The translations under genes were made by a program, and so were the position numbers. From positions 56,774 through 120,773 of the forward strand of contig CAMBRQ010000003.1 in NCBI GenBank assembly GCA_945870325.1: DNA of 64,000 bases. Reading direction: 5' to 3'. The stretch's first letter is position 1. Each line of letters starts with the position of its first letter. This document shows positions 32,936-43,986 of the stretch, piece after piece. Under the pieces are notes generated by a model, which saw only the letters and a list, made by a program, of their open reading frames with translations, made no database searches and was not told the DNA's origin. Source of the DNA: an uncultured Dorea sp. GTDB taxonomy: Bacteria; Bacillota; Clostridia; Lachnospirales; Lachnospiraceae.

Positions 32936-33781
32936 ATGAAGAGTCAAAAAAATAAAAACAGACTTGCCACAGTAATGCTGATTGTGCTATTTGCAATTCT
33001 GGCAATTCTGACTATCATACCAATATACACAATCTTCCTTGCGAGTTTTAAACCGGGCGGAGACTTGCTTCAGTATGGTCTGAACCTTGGAATCGACTGG
33101 AGTCGGATGAGTCTTGATAATTATGTGCTCCTCTTTACCGGACAGCATGATTATTGGAGATGGTTCGCGAACAGTATTGTCCTGACAGTGGTTACTGTGG
33201 TAGCAACACTGCTTGTGAGTGCGTTCGTAGGATATGGATTTTCCGCATATGAGTTCAAGGGTAAGAATGCCCTGTTCTTAATCGTATTGATTATCCTGTC
33301 TATTCCTTTGGAGGTAGTTATGCTTCCATTATATAAGCAGATGACCACATGGGGACTGATGGATAGTTATATTGCAATTGTGCTTCCTTTCGTGGCACAC
33401 GCTTCGACGATATTCTTCTTCCGCCAGTACCTGCAGGGGCTTCCGAAGTCGCTTCTGGAGGCAGGAAGAATCGATGGCGCGACAGAGTATGGAATCTTCT
33501 TCCGGCTGATCATGCCAATTATGAAACCTGCATTTGCAGCCATGGCAATCCTGAACGGTATGAATGCATGGAATAACTATCTGTGGCCGTTGCTGGTAAT
33601 CCGTTCTTCAAGCAAATACACATTGACCCTTGGATTGAATACGTTGATTAATCCGTATGGAGACAACTACAGTTTGCTGGTAGTGGGAGCATTCTTCTCT
33701 ATCATACCAATCTTTATACTGTTTATCTGTTTCCAGCAGTATTTTATTGAAGGTATGACAGCAGGTGCGGTAAAAGAATAA
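32936..33781 (+). CDS. ABC sugar transporter permease 2 (AraQ/MalG type)
   Basis: 281 residues, six membrane segments. The MalG-type loop reads LLEAGRIDGATEYGIFFRLIMP; the protein starts one base after the previous stop and shares its ribosome site region AGGAGAG. It pairs with permease 1. No ATPase gene is found in the cluster, which fits CUT1 importers that share a common MsmX-like ATPase encoded elsewhere. Confidence 0.93.
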   Translation: MKSQKNKNRLATVMLIVLFAILAILTIIPIYTIFLASFKPGGDLLQYGLNLGIDWSRMSLDNYVLLFTGQHDYWRWFANSIVLTVVTVVATLLVSAFVGYGFSAYEFKGKNALFLIVLIILSIPLEVVMLPLYKQMTTWGLMDSYIAIVLPFVAHASTIFFFRQYLQGLPKSLLEAGRIDGATEYGIFFRLIMPIMKPAFAAMAILNGMNAWNNYLWPLLVIRSSSKYTLTLGLNTLINPYGDNYSLLVVGAFFSIIPIFILFICFQQYFIEGMTAGAVKE

Positions 33782-33798
33782 ATATAATTAGGAGGTAA

Positions 33799-35316
<1,518 letters not shown>

Positions 35317-35365
35317 ACCGGCGGTTGTAAATAGCGTAGATAGTGGCAACCAGTGTGTCTGGTGG

Positions 35366-35410
35366 GTACATAATCTGGCAGGCACATAATCTGATAGGCA
35401 CATAACGAGA
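35366..35410 (+). repeat. three tandem 16-bp repeats before the YesL gene
   Basis: ACATAATCTG at 35368 and 35384 and the divergent ACATAACGAG at 35400 recur with a period of 16 bp, between abfA and yesL. No function seen. Confidence 0.5.
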
Positions 35411-35425
35411 AAGAAGTTGGTGGAT

Positions 35426-36043
35426 ATGAAATTTTTTGTAATTGACAGCCCGATCATGAGATTCCTGGGAAGGGTTGGAGATATTCTGATATTGAATCTG
35501 ATCTTCGTGGTGACATCGCTGCCGATCATAACAATAGGAACGGCGCTGAGTGCTTCATACACAGTGGCGATGAAACTGGTGCGAGGGGAAGATCCATCCG
35601 TTATAAAAGAGTACCTGCGGGCGTATAGGCGGAATTTCAAACCGGCAACAATCAGTTGGCTGATTATGGCGGCGGTTGGGGCACTTATATTTCTGGATTT
35701 TCGTCTTATCGGGGTATTTCATGGTATATCATATACGGTGATGCGCCTTCTGCTTGCGATGGTGCTGGGAGTATGGATGCTGATATTCTTATATCTCTTC
35801 CCGTACATTGCGAGGTTCGAGAATACGGTGTTTCATTCCATCAAGAATGCATTGTTTTTGAGTGCTGCCCATATACCGTCAACGATTATGATGTTAGGGA
35901 TCGACATAGGGGTGTTGGTGATTACGCTGTTCACATCTAAGACCTTTGTGATCGGAACGATCGTCTGGGCGTTTGCGGGATTCGCGGCACTGGCATATGT
36001 GCGCTCGTTTCTGCTATGCAGGATATTCGCGAAATATGAATAA
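35426..36043 (+). CDS. YesL-family (DUF624) membrane protein
   Basis: 205 residues with about five hydrophobic segments. DUF624 hallmarks: GDILILNLIFVVTSLPIITIG near the N terminus and the motif in KLVRGEDPSVIKEYLRAYRRNFK. YesL proteins occur beside sugar ABC transporters and glycosidases in Firmicutes; their exact role is not known. ATG 35426 is preferred to TTG 35417; the ribosome site is weak. It is the last gene of the arabinose importer group on this strand. Confidence 0.88.
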   Translation: MKFFVIDSPIMRFLGRVGDILILNLIFVVTSLPIITIGTALSASYTVAMKLVRGEDPSVIKEYLRAYRRNFKPATISWLIMAAVGALIFLDFRLIGVFHGISYTVMRLLLAMVLGVWMLIFLYLFPYIARFENTVFHSIKNALFLSAAHIPSTIMMLGIDIGVLVITLFTSKTFVIGTIVWAFAGFAALAYVRSFLLCRIFAKYE

Positions 36044-36071
36044 AATAAGAATCAAGTAAATAAGAATCGGG

Positions 36072-36108
36072 GAATAGGATTAGCGTTATGATATGGCTAA
36101 TCCTATTC
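36072..36108. terminator. bidirectional terminator between yesL and the AraC gene
   Basis: GAATAGGATTAGC (36072-36084) pairs perfectly with GCTAATCCTATTC (36096-36108). It sits between convergent genes. Confidence 0.75.
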
Positions 36109-36177
36109 TTATGTTTCCATAGCATTCGGAGAGAACTGCCAGCGGCAAGTTCTGCAGGTTGTCGGGAGCAGATGCTG

Positions 36178-37221
36178 TCAGTCTTTCTTTCTATATTTGG
36201 AAGGAGTCATTCCATAGCGTTCCTGGAAGATTCTGTAGAAATATCCTTTGTTGTGATATCCTACGATGTCGGCAATCTCGTCCACGCGTTTGCTGGTGGT
36301 GGTCAGCAGCTGTTCGGCTTTCTCCAGACGGATCTGCTGAACATAGGCAGAATAAGTAAGCCCAGTCTTGCTCTTGATCAGACGGTTAAAATAATCTTCC
36401 TGATAATGGAAATTATTGACCAGATCCTGGATCGTAATATCGGCGTAATTGCGTTTGATGTATTCGGCGATCTCTTCGAAGATGATCCAGTTCATGGTCT
36501 TTCTCTGCTCTTTTGACAGGGAGAATTCATATTTCGTGCTTATAATTCGGAAAATGCGAAGAAGAAGCCCCTTGCAGATGTAGCGGGACCCGACTTCGTT
36601 ATTGCATAATTCTTTTAATAACAGATATAAGTAATTCTCTAATTCTTCTGGGGCATCAGCGCCCGGGCGGAAATGAAGGTACTGTTGAAGGTCTTTCTGC
36701 TTCAGCAAAGCGGACTGCAAGAAGGAGATAATCTTTTGCGTGGTGATATTCTCATCCATAATCTCGGAAAACATGTCATTAGCAATTCCGAGGAACAAGA
36801 CGGTGGAAGGCTGTTCAAGTAAGTAATCCTGATGAAGGCAGTTCTTGTCAATCAGACATAGATCACCTTTGATGAATACAATATCCTTGCCGAGAATTTT
36901 CTGACGGAATTCTCCCTCCACTACGTAAGCAAGTTCTATGTAATCATGCGTGTGAAGCTGTGTCTTTTCTCCAGGAGAAAAATGATATTGATAACAGAAT
37001 GGTTTCGGGGCAGGGGACATAGTGGCACGTAGGTTATGTCCTGATTCCGTATTCCAGCATAATGCGAAGATGCGGTACTGCTGGAGCAAAGGATACGTCT
37101 TTACTTCCTGGACGGATTTGGAATATTCGGGGCAGATAAGGCGTGGACCTAGTTTGTGGCTTTCGGGTAGCAGATTGCAGTCGGGGCCGGTAATCTGCCG
37201 GCATAATTGGGATAGAGTCAA
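36178..37221 (-). CDS. AraC-family transcriptional regulator with cupin sensor
   Basis: 347 residues. An N-terminal extension of about 70 residues, a cupin-like sugar-binding domain (HTHDYIELAYVVEGEFRQK), a linker domain and a C-terminal pair of helix-turn-helix motifs (ITIQDLVNNFHYQEDYFNRLIKS is the first; DEIADIVGYHNKGYFYRIFQ the second). The start is TTG at 37221 with GGAGG seven bases upstream; no ATG is available before residue 66. It lies between the importer genes and araABD and probably controls one or both. Its transcription is opposite to both groups. Confidence 0.9.
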   Translation of the reverse strand: MTLSQLCRQITGPDCNLLPESHKLGPRLICPEYSKSVQEVKTYPLLQQYRIFALCWNTESGHNLRATMSPAPKPFCYQYHFSPGEKTQLHTHDYIELAYVVEGEFRQKILGKDIVFIKGDLCLIDKNCLHQDYLLEQPSTVLFLGIANDMFSEIMDENITTQKIISFLQSALLKQKDLQQYLHFRPGADAPEELENYLYLLLKELCNNEVGSRYICKGLLLRIFRIISTKYEFSLSKEQRKTMNWIIFEEIAEYIKRNYADITIQDLVNNFHYQEDYFNRLIKSKTGLTYSAYVQQIRLEKAEQLLTTTSKRVDEIADIVGYHNKGYFYRIFQERYGMTPSKYRKKD

Positions 37222-37254
37222 TGGGGTACCTCCATATGATATTGATGTAAGGGA

Positions 37255-37519
37255 TTAGGCAAGAATCTCAAGGACCTTTTCTGTGGAGATATTGCATATG
37301 GCAGCAATCTCTTCGGGGGTTTTGCCGTCTAAATGTAACTTGAAAATCTGACGGGTTCGCTGTTCACCCTGCTGTATACCTTGTTGTCTCTTTGATGTTT
37401 TTGGGATCGGTTTTTAAAATCGCAGCGATAAAGCCATTCCTTACTTTTGGAATATACATCAATTCCGAAAAACAGAAGTCTACAGTGGGTAGCATTATAA
37501 AGTTGTCGGTGTTACTCAT
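37255..37519 (-). pseudogene. Rpn-family (PD-(D/E)XK) nuclease/transposase gene, internally deleted and frameshifted
   Basis: The minus strand from ATG 37519 reads SNTDNFIMLPTVDFCFSE, then LMYIPKVRNGFIAAILKTDP, which looks like the N terminus of Rpn-type nucleases. After KNIKETT the frame shifts and continues as QQGIQQGEQRTRQIFKLHLD and then GKTPEEIAAICNISTEKVLE before a stop at 37255, which looks like the C-terminal tail of the same family. Roughly 200 residues including the catalytic core are missing. A proper start with an upstream purine-rich site is kept. It is dead and lies upstream of the AraC gene. Confidence 0.7.
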
Positions 37520-37861
37520 ATATGTCTCCTTTCTGGTTACGTATACATGGCATGTATCAGAAAGAAAACAAATGAATGATTTATTTCATTATAACATACC
37601 TGTAACTGCAAGTGTTATTCAGATTCCTGGGAAATTCATTCTGAGAAGTAATTGAGAAGTAATACTGAAAAATCTGAAATAAAATAGATTTCAATGAAAG
37701 AACTGATGCTTTGCGAATGCATTTTGCATCTATTAAAAGAATAGCATGGAATTGCAAATCGGACAAGATGGCAACATATCCAAAAAATTGAACAAAAATC
37801 AGCAAAAACAAGCATAGGTCGGATTAGGTAACTTTTTTATGCAACCGGCAGAATTAAGAAC

Positions 37862-37891
37862 TTGCGATGTAAGACCATATTTGCCTATAAT
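37862..37891 (+). promoter_or_regulatory. promoter of araABD
   Basis: TTGCGA (37862-37867) and TATAAT (37886-37891) are 18 bp apart, about 60 bp before araA. The stretch 37520-37861 is AT-rich and shows no gene or clear operator. Confidence 0.65.
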
Positions 37892-37953
37892 AAAAGCACA
37901 TAGATAGATCAAGTGCGTATCAAACATTAATTCAAGAAAGCGAGGAAATGAAT

Positions 37954-39453
37954 ATGTTAAAAACGAAGAATTATCAGTTCTGGTTCTGTACCGGATCACA
38001 GGATTTATACGGGGATGAGTGTCTGGCACATGTCGCAGAGCATTCTCAGAAGATTGTAGAGGCGCTGAATGCTTCCGGCAACCTTCCATATGAGGTGGTA
38101 TGGAAACCAACCCTGATCACCAATGAATTAATCAGAAAGACATTAAATGAAGCGAACATGGATGAGAACTGTGCAGGTGTTATCACATGGATGCACACAT
38201 TCTCCCCATCCAAGTCCTGGATTCTTGGACTTCAGGAGTATAGAAAACCACTGCTTCACTTACATACACAGTTCAATCGTGAGATTCCATATGATACCAT
38301 CGATATGGATTTCATGAATGAGAACCAGGCAGCACACGGCGACAGAGAGTATGGTCACATCTTTACCCGTCTTGGCATGGAACGCAAGGTTGTAATGGGA
38401 TACTGGGCTGATGAAGATGTTCAGAAGAAGATTGGTTCCTGGATGCGTACCGCAGTCGGTGTAATCGAGAGCAGCCACGTGCGTGTAATGCGTATCGCTG
38501 ATAATATGAGAAATGTTGCCGTAACAGAAGGCGATAAGGTAGAGGCTCAGATCAAATTCGGCTGGGAAGTAGATGCTTATCCGGTAAATGAGATCGTAGA
38601 AGCAGTAGATGCAGTATCTAAGGGAGACATTGATACCTTAGTGGAAGAATATTATGATAAATACGAGATCCTTCTGGAAGGTAGGGATGAGAAGGAATTC
38701 AGAGAGCATGTAGCAGTACAGGCTGGAATCGAGATTGGTTTCGAGAGATTCTTAGAAGAGAAGAATTATCAGGCAATCGTTACACACTTTGGCGATCTTG
38801 GCGGACTGAAGCAGTTACCAGGACTTGCAATCCAGAGACTGATGGAAAAAGGCTATGGTTTCGGCGCAGAAGGTGACTGGAAGACAGCTGCTATGGTACG
38901 TATCATGAAGATCATGACAGAGGGAATGAAGGATGCTAAGGGAACTTCTTTCATGGAAGACTATACTTACAACTTAGTACCAGGTAAAGAAGGAATCCTT
39001 CAGGCGCACATGCTGGAAGTATGCCCGACGATCGCGGACGGCAAGATCAGTATCAAGGAGCAGCCGCTTTCTATGGGAAATAGAGAAGATCCTGCAAGAC
39101 TTGTATTTACTTCCAAAGAGGGTCCGGCAGTGGCTACATCCCTGATTGATCTGGGAGACCGATTCCGTCTGATCATCAATGACGTTAACTGCAAGAAGGT
39201 AGAGAAACCAATGCCGAAACTTCCGGTTGCAACAGCATTCTGGACACCGGAGCCGAACCTTAAGACAGGTGCGGAAGCGTGGATTCTTGCGGGCGGCGCA
39301 CATCATACAGCATTCTCTTATGACCTGACCAGCGAGCAGATGGGTGACTGGGCAGCATGCATGGGAATCGAGGCTGTTTATATTGATAAGGATACAACCA
39401 TCCGTCAGTTCAAGAATGAACTGCTGTGGAACAGTGTAGCATATCGTAAATAA
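37954..39453 (+). CDS. araA: L-arabinose isomerase
   Basis: 499 residues, full length. KNYQFWFCTGSQDLYGDE at the N terminus, Glu306 in GFGAEGDWK, a second metal-ligand Glu in SFMEDYTYNL and a His in AGGAHHTAFS match AraA. It converts L-arabinose to L-ribulose using Mn2+. ATG 37954 is chosen over 37948 because GCGAGGAA lies at normal distance only from the later codon. It is first of araA-araB-araD and supplied by the upstream glycosidases. Confidence 0.97.
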   Translation: MLKTKNYQFWFCTGSQDLYGDECLAHVAEHSQKIVEALNASGNLPYEVVWKPTLITNELIRKTLNEANMDENCAGVITWMHTFSPSKSWILGLQEYRKPLLHLHTQFNREIPYDTIDMDFMNENQAAHGDREYGHIFTRLGMERKVVMGYWADEDVQKKIGSWMRTAVGVIESSHVRVMRIADNMRNVAVTEGDKVEAQIKFGWEVDAYPVNEIVEAVDAVSKGDIDTLVEEYYDKYEILLEGRDEKEFREHVAVQAGIEIGFERFLEEKNYQAIVTHFGDLGGLKQLPGLAIQRLMEKGYGFGAEGDWKTAAMVRIMKIMTEGMKDAKGTSFMEDYTYNLVPGKEGILQAHMLEVCPTIADGKISIKEQPLSMGNREDPARLVFTSKEGPAVATSLIDLGDRFRLIINDVNCKKVEKPMPKLPVATAFWTPEPNLKTGAEAWILAGGAHHTAFSYDLTSEQMGDWAACMGIEAVYIDKDTTIRQFKNELLWNSVAYRK

Positions 39454-39465
39454 GATTTTATAAGA

Positions 39466-39489
39466 ATGCCAGGCGGGGTCGCCTGGCAT
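39466..39489 (+). other. intercistronic hairpin araA-araB
   Basis: ATGCCAGGCG-GGGT-CGCCTGGCAT forms a 10-bp perfect stem just before the AAGGAG site of the kinase gene. Without a T tract it more likely affects mRNA stability or translation than termination. Confidence 0.6.
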
Positions 39490-39502
39490 AAGGAGAATAG
39501 AT

Positions 39503-41098
39503 ATGAATAATATTAGAGAAATGATTGAAAATGGCAAGACATCTCTTGGAATTGAATTCGGTTCTACCAGGATTAAGGCGGTTCTGATCGATGAGTCACA
39601 TGCACCGATCGCATCCGGAGATCATGAGTGGGAGAACCGTCTGGATAATGGCATCTGGACTTATACACTGGATGATATCTGGAATGGTCTTCGTGACAGT
39701 TATACCAAACTGGCAGCAGACGTTAAGGCAAAATACGATGTTACGCTTACAAAAGTTGGTGCGATCGGATTCAGCGCAATGATGCACGGATATATGGCAT
39801 TTGATAAGGAGAACAATCTTCTCGTGCCGTTCCGTACCTGGAGAAATGGCACCACAGGTCCGGCGGCAGAGGCTCTGACAGAATTATTCCAGTACAACAT
39901 TCCGCTTAGATGGAGCATTGCACATCTGTACCAGGCAATCCTGAATGGAGAAGATCATGTGAAGGATGTGGCGTATTTTACAACGCTGGCAGGATATATC
40001 CACTGGCAATTAACGGGAGAGAAGGTACTTGGCGTTGGAGATGCGTCCGGTATGTTCCCGATTGATGTAGAGGCGAAAGATTTTGACACAGGCATGATCC
40101 AGAAGTTCGATGAACTGGTGGCTGACAAGGGTTATCCGTGGAAATTAAAAGAGATTATGCCGAAGGTTATGGTGGCTGGAGAGAATGCCGGATGCTTGAC
40201 AGAAGAGGGCGCACGTCTTCTGGATGAGAGCGGCAATCTTGAGGCTGGAATTCCGGTATGCCCGCCGGAGGGTGATGCAGGAACCGGTATGGCTGCAACC
40301 AATAGTGTGGCAAAACGTACAGGCAACGTATCTGCCGGAACCAGTGTATTTGCCATGATCGTATTAGAGAATGAACTGAAGAAGGTATATCCGGAGATCG
40401 ATCTTGTAACCACGCCGGATGGCAGTCTGGTTGCTATGGTGCATGCGAATAATTGTACTTCCGATCTGAATGCATGGGTTGGAATCTTCCGTGAATTCGC
40501 AGAGAGTTTTGGAATCGAAGTAGATATGAATCAGTTGTTCGGAACTCTGTATAATAAGGCGCTTCTCGGCGATGCTGACTGCGGTGGCCTTCTGGCTTAT
40601 GGTTACCTGTCCGGTGAGAATATTACGGGAGTGGCAGAAGGAAGGCCGTTGTTCGTAAGATCTCCAAAGAGTAATTTCAATCTGGCAAACTTCATGCGTG
40701 TGAATCTGTGTACGGCACTTGGCGCAATTAAAGTTGGTATGGATCTTCTGCTGAAGGAAGAGAACGTTGCAATCGATTCTATCTTAGGACACGGCGGATT
40801 ATTCAAGACCAAAGGTGTAGGACAGAAACTCCTTGCGGCAGCAATCAATGCCCCGGTATCCGTAATGGAGACGGCAGGAGAAGGCGGTCCATGGGGCATG
40901 GCACTTCTGGCTTCTTATATGGTAAATAAAGAAGAAGGCGAGAGTCTGGAAGATTACCTGTCAAAGAAAGTATTTGCAGGAAATGAAGGCAGCAAGATGG
41001 ACCCGGATCCGAAGGATGTGGAAGGCTTCGAAGTATTTATTGAGAGATATAAGAAAGGCATTGCAATCGAGCAGGCAGCTTTAGAGAATCTGGTTTAA
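39503..41098 (+). CDS. araB: FGGY-family carbohydrate kinase, probable L-ribulokinase
   Basis: 531 residues. Two FGGY domains: the first begins [17 protein letters not shown] with the phosphate-1 loop, the second has [20 protein letters not shown] and [19 protein letters not shown], with the late GGEGGP-type adenosine motif ([13 protein letters not shown]). By position between araA and araD it phosphorylates L-ribulose with ATP. The sequence is closer to xylulokinase-like FGGY proteins than to the classical enterobacterial AraB, so the symbol rests partly on context. Confidence 0.88.
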   Translation: MNNIREMIENGKTSLGIEFGSTRIKAVLIDESHAPIASGDHEWENRLDNGIWTYTLDDIWNGLRDSYTKLAADVKAKYDVTLTKVGAIGFSAMMHGYMAFDKENNLLVPFRTWRNGTTGPAAEALTELFQYNIPLRWSIAHLYQAILNGEDHVKDVAYFTTLAGYIHWQLTGEKVLGVGDASGMFPIDVEAKDFDTGMIQKFDELVADKGYPWKLKEIMPKVMVAGENAGCLTEEGARLLDESGNLEAGIPVCPPEGDAGTGMAATNSVAKRTGNVSAGTSVFAMIVLENELKKVYPEIDLVTTPDGSLVAMVHANNCTSDLNAWVGIFREFAESFGIEVDMNQLFGTLYNKALLGDADCGGLLAYGYLSGENITGVAEGRPLFVRSPKSNFNLANFMRVNLCTALGAIKVGMDLLLKEENVAIDSILGHGGLFKTKGVGQKLLAAAINAPVSVMETAGEGGPWGMALLASYMVNKEEGESLEDYLSKKVFAGNEGSKMDPDPKDVEGFEVFIERYKKGIAIEQAALENLV

Positions 41099-41121
41099 GA
41101 ATAAAAGGAGCAGAGTGAATC

Positions 41122-41814
41122 ATGTTAGAAGAATTGAAGAAAGAAGTGTATGAGGCGAATATGCTTCTGCCAAAATACGGGCTGGTAACATTTACCTGGG
41201 GTAACGTAAGCGGTATCGACAGAGAAAGCGGACTGTTTGTAATCAAGCCAAGCGGTGTAGAATACGATAAGTTGAAACCGGAAGATATGGTAGTTGTAGA
41301 TTTGAAAGGGAATAAAGTAGAAGGAAGATACAATCCTTCCTCTGATACAGCAACACATGTGGTCCTGTATAATCGTTTCCCGGAAGTTGGCGGTATCGTA
41401 CATACCCACTCTTCATGGGCAACCAGTTGGGCACAGGCCGGAAGAGGAATCCCGTGTTATGGAACAACCCATGCAGATTATCTGTACGGGGAAGTGCCTT
41501 GCGTAAGGAATCTTACAAAAGAAGAGATCGAAGAAGCGTATGAGAAGAATACAGGCGTCTTGATTGCAGATGAGTTCGAGGCCCGGAAACTGGATTATAT
41601 TGCAACGCCAGCTGTATTGTGTAAGAATCATGGACCGTTTACATGGGGCAAGGATGCACATGAGGCGGTACATAATGCAGTCGTATTAGAGGAGGTTGCC
41701 AAGATGGCAGCGCGCTGCGAGATGATCAATCCGCAGAACCAGCCGGCACCGCAGGAATTGCAGGATAAGCATTATTATAGAAAACATGGCGCGAATGCGT
41801 ATTACGGTCAGTAA
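41122..41814 (+). CDS. araD: L-ribulose-5-phosphate 4-epimerase
   Basis: 230 residues, normal length. Class II aldolase/epimerase fold: [21 protein letters not shown] without its ends is the substrate loop, and the zinc ligands are in [14 protein letters not shown] (His-x-His) and in the later KNHGPFTWG region. It converts L-ribulose-5-phosphate to D-xylulose-5-phosphate for the pentose phosphate pathway. AAAGGAG precedes the ATG. A family B palindrome follows 3 bp after the stop. Confidence 0.96.
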   Translation: MLEELKKEVYEANMLLPKYGLVTFTWGNVSGIDRESGLFVIKPSGVEYDKLKPEDMVVVDLKGNKVEGRYNPSSDTATHVVLYNRFPEVGGIVHTHSSWATSWAQAGRGIPCYGTTHADYLYGEVPCVRNLTKEEIEEAYEKNTGVLIADEFEARKLDYIATPAVLCKNHGPFTWGKDAHEAVHNAVVLEEVAKMAARCEMINPQNQPAPQELQDKHYYRKHGANAYYGQ

Positions 41815-41816
41815 TG

Positions 41817-41877
41817 AATTGGGGACGGGGGAAATTGAGATTTCCCCCGTCCCCAATTCGATTTTGCCCTGTCCCTT
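41817..41877. repeat. REP-like element, family B copy 3
   Basis: AATTGGGGACGGGGGAAAT (41817-41835) and its complement (41840-41858) form a 19-bp stem with a 4-nt loop, followed by one inverted half unit (TTTTGCCCTGTCCCTT). It begins just after the araD stop. Confidence 0.85.
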
Positions 41878-42016
41878 GTTGCAATTCTATATGTTATTCT
41901 AATAATTAAAAATATTACGAAAATAAATTTTGCAAGTTTTTGATGCAAAAATTGCATAACAAAACGAAAAAATCGGAATGCATCCTATAAAAATGATAGA
42001 AAAATGCAAGTGAGAC

Positions 42017-42045
42017 TTGACAATTCTTCATACTATCCTTACAAT
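42017..42045 (+). promoter_or_regulatory. promoter of the aminotransferase gene
   Basis: TTGACA (42017-42022) and TACAAT (42040-42045), 17 bp apart, 50 bp before the start codon. Confidence 0.75.
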
Positions 42046-42094
42046 AGCAAATAGCGTATTATGAAATCAATGAGAATTACGGGAGGGAACTTCT

Positions 42095-43378
42095 ATGACA
42101 CCATATAGTCAGTTGAGTAAGGAAGAATTAGAAGCGTTGAAAAATGATCTGGAGCAGCAGTTTGAGGATGTAAAGGGCAAGGGGCTGAAATTGGATATGT
42201 CCCGTGGTAAGCCTTCAAAATCCCAGTTGGATATTAGTATAGGGATGATGGATGTCCTGACAAGCGATACCGATATGCTGAGTTCTGACGGAATAGATTG
42301 TCGGAATTACGGCGTGCTGGATGGGATCAGCGATGCGAGAAAATTGCTTGCGGATATGTCAGAGGTGCCAGAGAGAAATATCCTTATATATGGAAACTCT
42401 AGTCTGAATGTTATGTTTGATACAGTATCACGTGCCATGACACACGGTATCATGGGCAGTACTCCGTGGTGCAAACTTGATCATGTAAAATTCTTATGTC
42501 CGGTACCGGGATATGACCGTCATTTTGCAATCACAGAATTCTTCGGTATTGAGATGATTAACATACCGCTTCTTGAGACGGGACCGGATATGGATATGGT
42601 AGAGAAACTGGTCGCAGAGGATGAATCAATCAAGGGAATCTGGTGCGTGCCGAAGTACTCTAATCCAACAGGTGTCTCTTACTCAGATGAGACGGTAAGA
42701 AGATTCGCAAAACTGAAACCTGCAGCCAAAGATTTCCGTATCTTCTGGGATAATGCATATTCTATCCATCATCTGTATGATGATAAGAGAGATGTGATTC
42801 TGGAATTGTTAAATGAATGTATCAAGGCAGGCAACCCGGATATGGTGCTGAAGTTCATCTCTACCTCCAAGGTTTCCTTCCCTGGTTCAGGAATCGCGGC
42901 TTTGGCAGCATCTCAGGCGAATCTGGAAGATGCAAAGCGTTATATGAGTTTCCAGACCATCGGTCATGATAAACTGAACCAGTTACGTCATGTGCGTTAC
43001 TTTAAAGATATGCAGGGAATGTATAATCATATGAGAAAACACGCTGAGATCCTGCGTCCGAAGTTTGAGAAGGTTCTGGAAGTTTTGGACCGTGAACTGG
43101 GCGGGCTGGAGATTGGTTCCTGGACGAAGCCGCTGGGCGGATACTTCATTTCCTTTGATGCGATGGAGGGCTGTGCGAAGGAGATCGTGGCAAAGGCGAA
43201 GGAAGCCGGACTGGTTATGACAGGTGCCGGTGCAACCTATCCTTATGGAAAAGATCCAAAAGACAGCAACATCCGAATTGCACCATCATTTCCGACTGTG
43301 GAAGAACTAGAGGTTGCGGCTGAGATCTTCGTGCTGAGCGTGAAGTTAGTAAGCATAGAGAAACTGCTGAATGCATAA
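42095..43378 (+). CDS. aspartate aminotransferase, type Ic-like (PF12897-type)
   Basis: 427 residues. N-terminal LDMSRGKPSKSQLDIS is typical of this aspartate aminotransferase subgroup. PLP-binding regions: GNSSLNVMFD, WCVPKYSNPTGVSYS, the Asp/Tyr pair in IFWDNAYSIHHL, and the Schiff-base lysine in STSKVSFPGSG. The C-terminal Arg that binds the carboxylate is in NIRIAPSFP. It interconverts aspartate/2-oxoglutarate with oxaloacetate/glutamate. GGGAGG precedes the ATG; the gene appears monocistronic, with its own promoter. Confidence 0.9.
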   Translation: MTPYSQLSKEELEALKNDLEQQFEDVKGKGLKLDMSRGKPSKSQLDISIGMMDVLTSDTDMLSSDGIDCRNYGVLDGISDARKLLADMSEVPERNILIYGNSSLNVMFDTVSRAMTHGIMGSTPWCKLDHVKFLCPVPGYDRHFAITEFFGIEMINIPLLETGPDMDMVEKLVAEDESIKGIWCVPKYSNPTGVSYSDETVRRFAKLKPAAKDFRIFWDNAYSIHHLYDDKRDVILELLNECIKAGNPDMVLKFISTSKVSFPGSGIAALAASQANLEDAKRYMSFQTIGHDKLNQLRHVRYFKDMQGMYNHMRKHAEILRPKFEKVLEVLDRELGGLEIGSWTKPLGGYFISFDAMEGCAKEIVAKAKEAGLVMTGAGATYPYGKDPKDSNIRIAPSFPTVEELEVAAEIFVLSVKLVSIEKLLNA

Positions 43379-43454
43379 TTCTGCCGATGATAGATTATAA
43401 AGATTATTTTGCAATAAAAATTGATACTTAACAAAGGCTTATATGAAAAAAGGC

Positions 43455-43483
43455 TTGCTTTTTGATTCTAGGTATGGTACACT
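43455..43483 (+). promoter_or_regulatory. promoter of the rpmG-secE-nusG-rplK-rplA operon
   Basis: TTGCTT (43455-43460) and TACACT (43478-43483), 17 bp apart. The leader that follows contains a T-run (43506-43514) and a small hairpin GGTAGC-CTCGCAA-GCTACC (43529-43547) before rpmG. Confidence 0.6.
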
Positions 43484-43589
43484 ATCCTAGCGAATGGAAG
43501 TAGGTCTTTTTTTTATGCCTAAAATTAGGGTAGCCTCGCAAGCTACCAAGTAACAAGTTAATTTAGACAAACAAAGCGAGGTGGAAGTT

Positions 43590-43739
43590 GTGCGTACAAG
43601 AATCACATTGGAATGTACAGAATGCAAGCAGCGTAACTACAACATGACAAAGGACAAGAAAGCTCATCCGGAACGTATGGAGACTAGGAAGTACTGTAAG
43701 TTCTGCAAGTCACACACATTGCACAAGGAAACAAAATAG
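43590..43739 (+). CDS. rpmG: 50S ribosomal protein L33
   Basis: 49 residues, starting at GTG 43590 behind GCGAGGTGGAAG. It reads [17 protein letters not shown], with two zinc-binding CxxC motifs (CTEC and CKFC), so it is the zinc-containing form. It is the standard first gene before secE and nusG in Firmicutes, 22 bp upstream of secE. Small basic ribosomal protein of the large subunit. Confidence 0.93.
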   Translation: MRTRITLECTECKQRNYNMTKDKKAHPERMETRKYCKFCKSHTLHKETK

Positions 43740-43761
43740 TCGCCGTAAAGGAGTGGACGTC

Positions 43762-43953
43762 ATGAGTGAGAAGACGCAGAAGAAAAGCTGGTTCAAAGGT
43801 CTTAGCAGAGAATTTAAGAAAATCATTTGGCCAGATAAGATGACAGTAGCAAAACAGACGGCAGCAGTTGTTTCTGTATCCGTAGTAATGGGAGTTATCA
43901 TCGCGATCATTGATTTTATCGCCCAGTACGGAGTGGATTTATTAGTAAAATAG
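43762..43953 (+). CDS. secE: preprotein translocase subunit SecE
   Basis: 63 residues, single-span form. A basic amphipathic N terminus (SWFKGLSREFKKIIWPDK) with the conserved W-P is followed by one membrane segment (about 33-55). It stabilises SecY in the translocation channel. ATG 43762 follows AAAGGAG at 8 nt; GTG 43753 lies within that site and is rejected. Confidence 0.95.
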   Translation: MSEKTQKKSWFKGLSREFKKIIWPDKMTVAKQTAAVVSVSVVMGVIIAIIDFIAQYGVDLLVK

Positions 43954-43986
43954 CACTGATAATCTGCAGGCAAGAAAGGTGAGTTT

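Noticed and set aside
36088..36516. 142-codon plus-strand frame after yesL
   Set aside because: It is antisense to the helix-turn-helix part of the AraC gene and starts within the terminator.
43496..43514. Terminator or attenuator in the rpmG leader
   Set aside because: There is a T9 run, but the preceding pairing (CCTA/TAGG) is only four to five bases, too weak to call.
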